Source: an uncultured Alphaproteobacteria bacterium
Lineage (GTDB): Bacteria > Pseudomonadota > Alphaproteobacteria > Caulobacterales > Caulobacteraceae
Reading direction: 5' to 3'
Length of the DNA: 9,622 nt
NCBI GenBank assembly: GCA_937920085.1
Contig: CALETE010000071.1
Location: 1 to 9,622 of the forward strand
Part shown: in pieces, positions 1-5,335 of the stretch
Numbering within the stretch: position 1 is the stretch's first letter
Layout of the letters: every line of letters starts with the position of its first letter
Position numbers and translations under genes: made by a program
The notes under the pieces: generated by a model
Told to the model about the DNA's origin: nothing
What the model saw: only the letters and a program-made list of their open reading frames with translations
Database searches by the model: none

Positions 1-55
1 ACAGGTAAGAACATGAGGGCCGCATGAGCCGCTTCGCCAACTTGGCCACCAAGGC
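1..55. repeat. Terminal overlap marking a circular molecule (copy 1; copy 2 at 9568-9622)
   Basis: Bases 1-55 are identical to bases 9568-9622. Both copies carry the end of parA, the ATGA overlap and the first codons of the RHH partner gene. parA stops in copy 2 and the partner gene continues from copy 1, so joining the ends rebuilds an intact parA-RHH operon. The simplest reading is a circular plasmid of 9567 bp with an assembly overlap. An exact 55-base overlap is typical of a k-mer-55 de Bruijn assembly, which is an inference. A biological terminal repeat is much less likely. Confidence 0.95.
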
Positions 56-290
56 CGCAAATGTCCCAGCTCCGGCTGCTGTGTCGGGTCGCATCGAGGA
101 TCGCGCACCGGCGGGCGTTGCTCCGAGCCGTGAAGGTCGGAAGGCCATCACTGGCTATTTCAATCCCGAGCTGTCCATGTCCATGCACATCCTGGCCCGA
201 AAGCAGGGCAAGAGCCTCCAGGCTCTGATGGGCGAGGCGTTCGACGATCTTCTGCGCAAGTACGGGGAACACCCGATCGGGGATAGGTGA
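24..290 (+). CDS. parB: Ribbon-helix-helix partition partner / ParB-like autorepressor
   Basis: Small 88-residue protein with a disordered Ala/Pro/Arg-rich N-terminus (about 1-38) and a compact C-terminal RHH-like domain (about 39-82): a short strand around KAITGYF, then two helices (SMSMHILARKQG and LQALMGEAFDDLLRKYG). Proteins of this type follow parA on many alphaproteobacterial plasmids, where they bind the centromere, stimulate the ParA ATPase and repress the operon. The ATG overlaps the parA stop as ATGA across the circle junction, so the two are translationally coupled. Candidate binding sites (GTGAACATG and its reverse complement) lie before parA, within the end of parA, and directly after this gene at 292-324. 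The family is recognised from the sequence and the partition role comes from context. The symbol marks function only; it is not a classical HTH-type ParB. Confidence 0.8.
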   Translation: MSRFANLATKAANVPAPAAVSGRIEDRAPAGVAPSREGRKAITGYFNPELSMSMHILARKQGKSLQALMGEAFDDLLRKYGEHPIGDR

Positions 291-291
291 G

Positions 292-324
292 CATGTTCAC
301 ACGTTCACAGGTGAGCTTGTTCGC
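292..324. promoter_or_regulatory. 8-bp-spaced RHH binding boxes between parB and repA
   Basis: CATGTTCAC (292-300) and CACGTTCAC (300-308) are reverse-complement versions of GTGAACATG and start 8 bp apart. A weaker third copy, CTTGTTCGC, lies at 316-324, 16 bp further on. The boxes fill the gap between the partner gene and repA and overlap the repA ribosome-binding region (AGGTGAG, 309-315). Short contiguous repeats at fixed spacing are typical of RHH repressors such as ParG or omega. The inference is that the partition partner also tunes repA expression. Confidence 0.6.
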
Positions 325-1461
325 ATGAGTGCAAATGCGCTTCAGCAGATCGAGGCCTCGGCGCTTGATGACGACATCAAGGCCACTCTGCGCGCCGAAG
401 TCGCCGCGGGCCGCTTCCTCGGCTTGGCGTCGGCCGAGCTGGAGCAGCAGAAGCGTGACCGCCGTGCAGCGCTTACGCCCGTTGCCCGTCGGCGCCTGGA
501 CTACGTGGAGAACGATGGCGCGATCGTCAAAAAGGAAGACATCCGCCTAGTTCACAGCATCGCAGCGTTGTGCGGTCTGCCCTACAAGGCACCGCCAGCC
601 GATCAGCGGATCTTCTCGCGCCAGAATGGCCCCTACAGTCTTGCCGTTCAGACGGGCCACTTGATGGACCCCAATACCGGGAAATGGGTGGAGCAGGGGA
701 TTCCCTACGGCCCGAAAGCCCGGCTGCTGTTCGTCCATATCTGCAACGAGGCAGTGCGCACCAATTCGGCCGAGATCGAGATCGCCGACAGTCTGACCGG
801 CTTCATGAAAGAGCTTGGCCTAGCTGTCACCGGCGGGGCCAAGGGCTCACTCCCGCAGTTCAAGGAGCAGCTTGCCCGCTTGGCGTCCTGCTCGATGCTC
901 CTGGGCTATACGAACGGAGAGGGGAGAGCGGACACCAGTTTCCGCAAGCCTATCGAGCATGTCAGTCTCTGGCTTCCCCGGAAGGCCGACCAGCCGATGC
1001 TGTGGCAGTCCACCCTCACGCTTGACCCACAGTTTTACGAAGGACTGCGCCAGCACGCGCTGCCGGTCGATATTCGCGCCCTTCGCGCCGTCTCCCAGTC
1101 GGCCCGGCAGATGGATATGGTGCTCTGGCTGACCTACCGCAGCCGCCAGATCGACAAGCCCTTGGGCATCTCTTGGGCTCAGCTCCAGAGCCAGTTCAGC
1201 GAGAAGACCGGCAATATCCGCTCGTTCAAGCAAGCCTTCGCGGCCGATGTGGAAGCGGTCTCGGAGCTGTTCGGTCGGCGGCTTAAGGTCGTCCTTCACG
1301 AGGAACGCGGCCTGGTTCTCTACCCGATGGAGCCCAACGGCGGCACGCCCAGCATCGACGGTCGCGGCCTAGTGCCGAAGCGGCGGATCGCCGAGCAAAA
1401 CTCGGCCCGGAAGCCTTACAAATCGCGTTATGAAAAAAGCCCTGCCAAAACAGGCGCTTAG
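325..1461 (+). CDS. repA: Plasmid replication initiator RepA
   Basis: 378-residue protein that looks like the RepA family represented by Pfam RPA (PF04796), found on plasmids of alphaproteobacteria and some other proteobacteria. The recognisable core is GPYSLAVQTGHL (about 104-115), then IPYGPKARLLFVHICNEAVRTNS (about 126-148), then DSLTGFMKELGL followed by a Gly-rich turn (about 155-175). Such proteins bind iterons, open the origin and load the replisome. The likely origin lies directly downstream (1465-1620), with the first iteron almost touching the stop codon. ATG 325 is chosen because it has a purine-rich AGGTGAG about 9 nt upstream and starts just after the last RHH box. It lies in the same direction as parA and the RHH gene and may be co-transcribed with them. 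The C-terminal 50 residues are basic and low in complexity. Confidence 0.88.
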   Translation: MSANALQQIEASALDDDIKATLRAEVAAGRFLGLASAELEQQKRDRRAALTPVARRRLDYVENDGAIVKKEDIRLVHSIAALCGLPYKAPPADQRIFSRQNGPYSLAVQTGHLMDPNTGKWVEQGIPYGPKARLLFVHICNEAVRTNSAEIEIADSLTGFMKELGLAVTGGAKGSLPQFKEQLARLASCSMLLGYTNGEGRADTSFRKPIEHVSLWLPRKADQPMLWQSTLTLDPQFYEGLRQHALPVDIRALRAVSQSARQMDMVLWLTYRSRQIDKPLGISWAQLQSQFSEKTGNIRSFKQAFAADVEAVSELFGRRLKVVLHEERGLVLYPMEPNGGTPSIDGRGLVPKRRIAEQNSARKPYKSRYEKSPAKTGA

Positions 1462-1462
1462 A

Positions 1463-1620
1463 TACGCAGACTTGCATACGCTGAGTCAGGTATAGACCCC
1501 TTATGAATCAAAGGGTTGGGGATGGTCTACGCAGACCTGCATACACCTTTGCGCAGACCTGCATACGGGAAAGGGGTATTTTACGCAGACTTGAATACGC
1601 TTCCACGCAGACTTGCATAC
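1463..1620. other. oriV: Replication origin: five RepA iterons
   Basis: Five copies of a 15-bp core, CGCAGACYTGCATAC, in the same orientation at 1465-1479, 1530-1544, 1552-1566, 1584-1598 (one change, GAATAC) and 1606-1620. Most are flanked by TA on the left, and some by G on the right. Start spacing is 65, 22, 32 and 22 bp, so copies 2/3 and 4/5 form two pairs exactly two helical turns apart, with copy 1 isolated next to the repA stop. This is the standard look of an iteron origin recognised by the adjacent initiator. Copy 1 next to repA could also act in autoregulation or copy control. Confidence 0.85.
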
Positions 1621-1667
1621 AAAACCTGCCAAAAAAGCCTTATTTCACAAGGGGTTGCCGACCCCCT

Positions 1668-1714
1668 CAAATACCCTTCAATTACCTTCTTACAATTACC
1701 TTCAATTATTTGGG
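1668..1714. other. AT-rich DNA unwinding element of the origin
   Basis: Immediately after the iterons the base composition turns AT-rich and holds three similar short repeats: CTTCAATTACC (1676-1686), TTACAATTACC (1690-1700) and CTTCAATTATT (1700-1710). A repeated AT-rich stretch next to iterons is the usual melting site. A near-match to a DnaA box in reverse (TGTGGGTAA, 1737-1745, one change from TGTGGATAA) follows. A short GGGGT/ACCCC dyad (1651-1665) separates the iterons from this stretch. Confidence 0.6.
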
Positions 1715-1812
1715 CAAAACGGTGGAGTCTGCTGCCTGTGGGTAATCACCCTCGCAGCGGAAACTGACGCCCCGTGGAGAAGAGAAGCGGCATCGGCCGA
1801 TGGCCGATAAGT

Positions 1813-1870
1813 TTGTCGAAATAGAGGGCGCTTCGCGCCCTGGAATGAGTGTCTTTTAGAAATTCGACAA
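1813..1870. repeat. Nested inverted repeats downstream of the origin
   Basis: The inner hairpin AGGGCGC-TTC-GCGCCCT (1825-1841) is a perfect 7-bp stem. It lies between outer arms TTGTCGAA (1813-1820) and TTCGACAA (1863-1870), a perfect 8-bp inverted repeat. A 10-bp palindrome, ATCGGCCGAT, is at 1792-1801. This lies between two convergent genes (repA and the nuclease-like gene). It could be a two-way transcription end, although there is no clean T-run directly after the inner stem, or a structural part of the origin. The rest of the gene-free stretch 1871-2022 shows nothing I can name. Confidence 0.45.
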
Positions 1871-2022
1871 GCCGTAGACTTGGCTAACACGGAACAGAGG
1901 CTTTTCGAGGGGTGCGTGGGCGGTCGTAGAGCCTCACAGAGGCCTTATCGTGGTCGCGGCGACCCCAATGCCGATTTTCGATCAAGGGCCTGTACGGGCT
2001 TCCCTGGGGCTCTGGAGCACTA

Positions 2023-2979
2023 TCAATCGTCGTATGGGTCGTTGTCCTCATCGTCGGGTTTGTCCGGCCAGTCGTTGTCTTCCTTCTGGCCTAGCTGGCG
2101 CCGGCGGACCCGCGCCGCAAATTCCTTGTACGACATTGTCCCGTTGGCGAAGGCATCAAGCAGGTCGCAGTAGGTGTCCAGTTTGGCCCGGGCGGCCGGG
2201 ATCAGACCTGGCAGGTTCATGCCGATAAACTTGGTCAGACGGGTGTCAGGGGCATTGCCCACGCGGATGTCGTGATAGCCGAGCAGGTCCTTGTTGCGAA
2301 CGCGCTCTGCCAAGGCAGCGTCAGCGTTGGCCATTCGCTGGTTGAATGTCTCATGCATGATGACACCGCAGGTCCCCAAGACGCGGAACGTCACGAAGGG
2401 GATTCGCCTAGCGATCAGTACCGGGACCACGCCTAGTGTTAGGGCTTTCTGGATAGCAGCCCGGATCTCTTGGTCGTGCGGGTAGAGCCACTGGCGGATG
2501 TTTTTGGCCTCAATGCCGCAATAGTCGCCGGAGACGGCGACTATGAAGTCTAGGGCGCGCTTGCCCAGGGTTCGCCCATTGAAATTGTGCAGCTCCTGCT
2601 TGCTGTAGAGCTTTTCGTCGGAGTGCTCGTGCAGATCCGAGAAGCCGCCCAGCGGGATGACACCATCGGCGGCCATGATTGCTCGGAAGATTGCCACTTC
2701 CAGGGCCTGGCCCGTGCGGAGCGAGATCTGTTTTGCGATGAAGGCGGCCCACAGCTCGCGCAGTTCAGCTAAGCGCTTCTCGACTCGGGCTGGGCTTTCC
2801 TCGGCAAGGTGTAGCCACTGGGCGTTGCTATGTTCGAGCTGGACGATACGGCCCTGTTTCACCAGTGCGCTTTTGACCGGAGTCAGGATGTGCGGCTGCA
2901 CCCGTTGAGGGTTGGGGCCTGCATCGGAGATCTTCTGTTCGAGGGTCCGCAGATTGACCACGCCCTGGGCGCGCAGCAC
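2023..2979 (-). CDS. Putative PD-(D/E)XK nuclease with N-terminal winged-helix-like region
   Basis: 318 residues from a GTG start. Residues 1-60 look like a small helical or winged-helix DNA-binding region, and 63-100 is a charged helix containing a conserved-looking Glu (E94). The core LDFIV (D144) followed by GIEAKN (E157, K159) and a helix-strand ending in VVPVLIARR fits the PD-(D/E)XK nuclease core, as in Holliday-junction-resolvase-like and type II-like enzymes. The last 20 residues are almost all acidic. The frame stays open upstream for 25 more codons, to a TAA at 3055-3057, and that stretch reads like real protein (TRQEREEIAARRIVN). The only alternative start there is ATT at 3034-3036, with AAAGG 8 nt upstream, giving 337 residues. 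The gene lies downstream of the DndB-like gene on the same strand, but a terminator separates them, so it probably has its own promoter. Specific substrate and family are not identified. Confidence 0.65.
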   Translation of the reverse strand: MLRAQGVVNLRTLEQKISDAGPNPQRVQPHILTPVKSALVKQGRIVQLEHSNAQWLHLAEESPARVEKRLAELRELWAAFIAKQISLRTGQALEVAIFRAIMAADGVIPLGGFSDLHEHSDEKLYSKQELHNFNGRTLGKRALDFIVAVSGDYCGIEAKNIRQWLYPHDQEIRAAIQKALTLGVVPVLIARRIPFVTFRVLGTCGVIMHETFNQRMANADAALAERVRNKDLLGYHDIRVGNAPDTRLTKFIGMNLPGLIPAARAKLDTYCDLLDAFANGTMSYKEFAARVRRRQLGQKEDNDWPDKPDDEDNDPYDD

Positions 2980-3193
2980 ATTGACGATCCGCCGCGCCGC
3001 GATCTCTTCACGTTCCTGTCTTGTGACCGTTGAAATGACGGACGCCTTTGATGGTTATATATATCTAGCAGTATGGTTCGTTGTGGCCGGGCCTTTGAAG
3101 GCCTGCGATCGGCGTTCCATATCCTCAATATATAGCGACGACGTCAAAAGCGCAGGGGCGGTTGGATAGCCGCCAAGCACGCGATGGCCACAA
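2980..3193 (-). promoter_or_regulatory. Leader/promoter region of the nuclease-like gene
   Basis: Gap between the nuclease-like gene and the dndB terminator. On the minus strand it contains TTGACG (3147-3142) and two AT-rich -10-like stretches (around 3127-3134 and 3056-3065, runs of TATATA), but no pair with ideal 17-bp spacing. A GGCCTT-TG-AAGGCC dyad (3090-3103) lies between them. Because a strong terminator precedes it, the nuclease-like gene needs a promoter here. I cannot fix the exact start point. Confidence 0.35.
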
Positions 3194-3219
3194 AAAGGGG
3201 CGGCCGAAGCCGCCCCTTT
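3194..3219 (-). terminator. Rho-independent terminator of the dndB-like gene
   Basis: Perfect 11-bp stem AAAGGGGCGGC / GCCGCCCCTTT around a 4-base loop. Read on the minus strand it is a GC-rich stem with a TTCG tetraloop followed by TTTTTG, a textbook intrinsic terminator about 20 bp past the dndB stop. The A-run gives some plus-strand activity as well, but with a short T-run. Confidence 0.88.
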
Positions 3220-3240
3220 CCGCAGTGGGTGCCGCCGATT

Positions 3241-4296
3241 TTAGCCTGCATGTTGCAAGGACTTCATCTCGCTGTCCGACAGGGGCAGGCCAAGCTTTGC
3301 CTTAATGAATGCCTTCGTGGCGGCCCGCGCTTGGCGGTTCGACACGACCGAATTGGACACGATGCAGACGTTCTCCCATTCAGTATTCTTCTTCGACCAG
3401 TTGATGGCCTCCAGGGCCGCGAGCTGGGCTTGCCAGTCCGGCCGACCCAGGAGATCGATCCCGAGGCCGCCTAGGGCGCGCAGCACCGTGGAGTGCGATG
3501 CTATCTTTTCCTGGCGCAGCTCTAGGGCCAACTTCTGGCCGTTCAGGACTTTAGACCAGTCCGGCATGTGTTCCGCGACAGCGTTCCAGTAGTCTGCCAG
3601 CAGCTGCGCGTTGGCCAAGATGTCGTGCTTCTCACGGCCCTTTAGCAGCTCAGCATTGGCGTCATAGAGTGCCGCCAGCGTGAACAGCTTGGTAGATTTC
3701 ACGCCGAGCGACGCGCTTTCCCGGTCGGTCAGTTCCTTGAAAACCGGAACCTTGTCCATCATTGCAAGTGTCGCCGCCGCCATATCGTCGCGCTTGTCGT
3801 ACAAGATATCGAGCGACTTCGATGTCTTCTGCACGTAGCGGTTCAGGTCCGAGAACATCTGCTGCACGCGGTCCTTGGTCTCCCAGGGGAACAGCAGGAC
3901 CGAGATCGTATCCTTGCCGATTGGCACCCCGGATTCGAGCGCCTTCACAATGCCGGCGCAGCGATGCTGGCCATCATTGATGATGAGCTCATCACCGAGT
4001 TCTAGGATGAGTGTCCCGATGTTGGATCCCTCGGTGAAGGACTCGAATTTCGGCTCGCTCTTGTATGAGGCGGTGATTGACGAGAACAGGTAATCGTCCT
4101 CGTTTTCGGCGATGTAGCCCGCCAGATCAGGGACGCGCTTCTCGTTGAGAACGCGCTGCTCCCGCTCTTCTGGGCCGATGCCCGACCAGTTCGTGAATTT
4201 GAAGAACTGGGGGACGCCGCTCATGGGCATGAGGCAGGCGTAGTAGGTGCGGGAACCCATTTTGCCCCGCATGGCTGGTACACGTACTTCTAACAT
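3241..4296 (-). CDS. dndB: DndB-family DGQHR-domain protein (orphan)
   Basis: 351 residues, full length for DndB-like proteins. Recognisable in order: PAMRGKMGSRTYYACLMPM at the N-terminus (7-25), REQRVLNEKRVPDLAGYI (45-62), DDYLFSSITAS (67-77), NIGTLIL (92-98), the hallmark LIINDGQHRCAGI (104-116, DGQHR at 108-112), and QMFSDLNRYVQKTSKSLDILYD (146-167). In phosphorothioation islands DndB is a regulator beside dndCDE. DGQHR proteins also occur in deazaguanine DNA-modification islands (DpdB), and the motif recalls the ParB/Srx fold. No dndA, C, D, E or FGH is present here, so this copy cannot by itself modify DNA. A good GGAGA ribosome site lies about 9 nt before the ATG. The upstream region carries eight 22-bp-spaced AGCTC boxes, the likely control region. 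The family call is firm; the role here is unknown. Confidence 0.85.
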   Translation of the reverse strand: MLEVRVPAMRGKMGSRTYYACLMPMSGVPQFFKFTNWSGIGPEEREQRVLNEKRVPDLAGYIAENEDDYLFSSITASYKSEPKFESFTEGSNIGTLILELGDELIINDGQHRCAGIVKALESGVPIGKDTISVLLFPWETKDRVQQMFSDLNRYVQKTSKSLDILYDKRDDMAAATLAMMDKVPVFKELTDRESASLGVKSTKLFTLAALYDANAELLKGREKHDILANAQLLADYWNAVAEHMPDWSKVLNGQKLALELRQEKIASHSTVLRALGGLGIDLLGRPDWQAQLAALEAINWSKKNTEWENVCIVSNSVVSNRQARAATKAFIKAKLGLPLSDSEMKSLQHAG

Positions 4297-4314
4297 TTTG
4301 ACTTCTCCGTTTAA

Positions 4315-4471
4315 GAGCTCGTTGGGCTAGAGCGAACAGCTCGCTCATGTCTTGCCCCGAGCTCTATGTTCCATAAGCATGAGCTCGGGGCATAAGTCAA
4401 CAGCTCCGACAAAAAAATCATAGAGCTCCATTAAATTATGAAAGAGCTCCAAAAAAATTTGGAGTGAGCTC
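4315..4471. repeat. Eight [G/C]AGCTC boxes at 20-22 bp spacing upstream of dndB
   Basis: GAGCTC occurs at 4315, 4359, 4381, 4423, 4444 and 4466, and the one-base variant CAGCTC at 4337 and 4401. Start-to-start spacing is 22, 22, 22, 20, 22, 21 and 22 bp, about two helical turns each, so all boxes face one side of the DNA. The sequences between boxes differ and become A/T-rich towards 4470. Only three other GAGCTC hexamers were found in the window (3985, 7720, 7765). The array begins 18 bp before the dndB ATG. Two dyads sit within it: TGCCCCGAGCTC/GAGCTCGGGGCA (4353-4364/4381-4392) and CTCCAAA-AAAA-TTTGGAG (4447-4464). The likely role is a cooperative operator for the dndB promoter (TTGACT at 4400-4395 on the minus strand is a -35 candidate) or a partition/origin-like site. 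Which protein binds is not shown. Confidence 0.85.
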
Positions 4472-4638
4472 GCTTTTTCCGGTGCCTGGTCGGTACGAAT
4501 ACGAAGTGCGTGAGCGACGGTCGCGGGTTCTCGGTCGGATGGGGTAAGGGCTCAAAACCGCACGGTTTTGGGCCCCTCTCTGTGGACAAGTAAAATCAAC
4601 GACTTCCGAGGCCCATAATTCAGGGCCAAATTGGAACC
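4472..4638 (+). promoter_or_regulatory. Upstream region of the serine recombinase gene
   Basis: Contains a -10-like CATAAT (4614-4619) held between the arms of GGCCC (4610-4614) / GGGCC (4623-4627). The small dyad therefore overlaps the -10 and could be an operator. No convincing -35 is seen 17 bp upstream. A weak GGAA (4633-4636) precedes the start codon. The sequence GGTCGG/GGTCGC recurs (about 4489, 4519, 4532), without a clear three-subsite res layout. Confidence 0.3.
4548..4575. repeat. Strong stem-loop upstream of the recombinase gene
   Basis: GGGCTCAAAACCG (4548-4560) pairs with CGGTTTTGGGCCC (4563-4575), a 13-bp stem with one G-T pair and a 2-base centre. As DNA it is a near-palindrome around CAAAACCG-CA-CGGTTTTG. 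Neither side has a T-run, so it is not a typical intrinsic terminator. It could be a recombinase or regulator binding site, or part of a res-type site, since such sites commonly precede small serine recombinase genes. Confidence 0.45.
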
Positions 4639-5220
4639 ATGCGAATCGGCTACGCTCGAGTGTCCCGAGGGGACCACCAGGATCTTACCGCGCAGCTCGA
4701 AACGCTGCGCGCCGCTGGCTGCGAGAAGATCTTCCATGAAGAGCGCAGCGGCGCGGACGCTCTTCGGCCCGTCCTGGCCCAGGCGATCGCCTGCCTGAGG
4801 GAGGGTGACGTTCTCGTGGTCTGGAAGCTTGACCGCCTGTCACGGTCGTTGCGGGATCTGCTGTTCACCCTGGAGGAAATCACCGCCGCCGGGGCGGGGT
4901 TCCTGTCGCTCACCAATGCAATCGACACAACGACACCCATGGGGCGGCTGACTGTCCAGGTTGTCGGAGCCTTCGCCGAGTTCGAACGCGAAATGATCCG
5001 CGAGCGCACGATGCACGGCCTAGCCAACGCACGCCGCGCCGGCGTGATCGTTGGCCGTAAGCCAAAGCTGAAGCCTGCCCAAAAGGCGGAGATCGTCCGC
5101 ATGATCGAGGAGGGCAGGGGGTCGTCATCAACTGCCGCCAGCCTGTTCGACGTATCCAAAACCACTATTAAACGCGTGCTCCAGGCCCACAGGGCAGGGC
5201 AGCAGGGGCAAGCCGCATGA
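4639..5220 (+). CDS. Small serine recombinase (resolvase/invertase family)
   Basis: 193 residues, the normal size for Tn3-resolvase/Hin-type enzymes. The N-terminal catalytic domain starts GYARVS, with the nucleophile Ser9 and Arg7. WKLDRLSRSLRDL (62-74) carries the paired arginines R66 and R69, matching R68/R71 of the family. AEFEREMIRERTMHGLANARRAG (about 113-135) forms the long E-helix. A C-terminal HTH lies at about 150-183 (STAASLFDVSKTTIKRVLQ). These enzymes cut and exchange strands at short crossover sites with a 2-bp stagger. On a small plasmid the likely job is multimer resolution, though inversion is possible. No transposon ends or transposase are seen nearby. It ends in ATGA with the long reading of the methyltransferase frame. 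Confidence 0.88.
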   Translation: MRIGYARVSRGDHQDLTAQLETLRAAGCEKIFHEERSGADALRPVLAQAIACLREGDVLVVWKLDRLSRSLRDLLFTLEEITAAGAGFLSLTNAIDTTTPMGRLTVQVVGAFAEFEREMIRERTMHGLANARRAGVIVGRKPKLKPAQKAEIVRMIEEGRGSSSTAASLFDVSKTTIKRVLQAHRAGQQGQAA

Positions 5221-5291
5221 CGGGGGCTGTTACCCGCGCCGATCGGCTCCCACAGCCTCAGAAGGCTGCGCCGACTGCTAGGAGTTCGGGG

Positions 5292-5335
5292 TTGCCCTAC
5301 GATTCAACAGCTGACAAAATGCGGCCTATGATACC
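5292..5335 (+). promoter_or_regulatory. Methyltransferase promoter with a C-box half-site at the start
   Basis: TTGCCC (5292-5297), a 17-bp spacer and CAAAAT (5315-5320) form a plausible promoter whose start point would fall at or near the ATG at 5328. No ribosome-binding sequence precedes that ATG, so the mRNA may be leaderless. GCCTATGATAC (5325-5335) matches 10 of 11 bases of the C-box half GACTATGATAC at 7234-7244, and CTATGATACCC is shared exactly (5326-5336 and 7236-7246). A controller dimer bound here would cover the start point, consistent with repression of M. This is inference from site position. Confidence 0.5.

Noticed and set aside
1640..1649. TTATTTCACA as a DnaA box
   Set aside because: One base too long for TTATNCACA. 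The better, still imperfect, match is TGTGGGTAA at 1737-1745.
1503..1810. Several overlapping open frames of 65-83 codons downstream of repA
   Set aside because: They run through the iterons and the AT-rich origin region, and the apparent peptide repeats come from the DNA repeats. No ribosome sites or family features.
4315..4471. Regularly spaced repeats considered as a CRISPR array
   Set aside because: The repeat is only 6 bp with 14-16 bp variable gaps and no cas genes. It fits a phased protein-binding array.
4548..4575. 13-bp stem-loop as an intrinsic terminator
   Set aside because: No T-run follows on either strand, so it is reported only as a stem-loop.
5217..5327. Methyltransferase start at ATG 5217 coupled to the recombinase stop
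   Set aside because: The extra residues are low-complexity and unlike the family N-terminus, and promoter and C-box half-site signals point to 5328. Not fully excluded.
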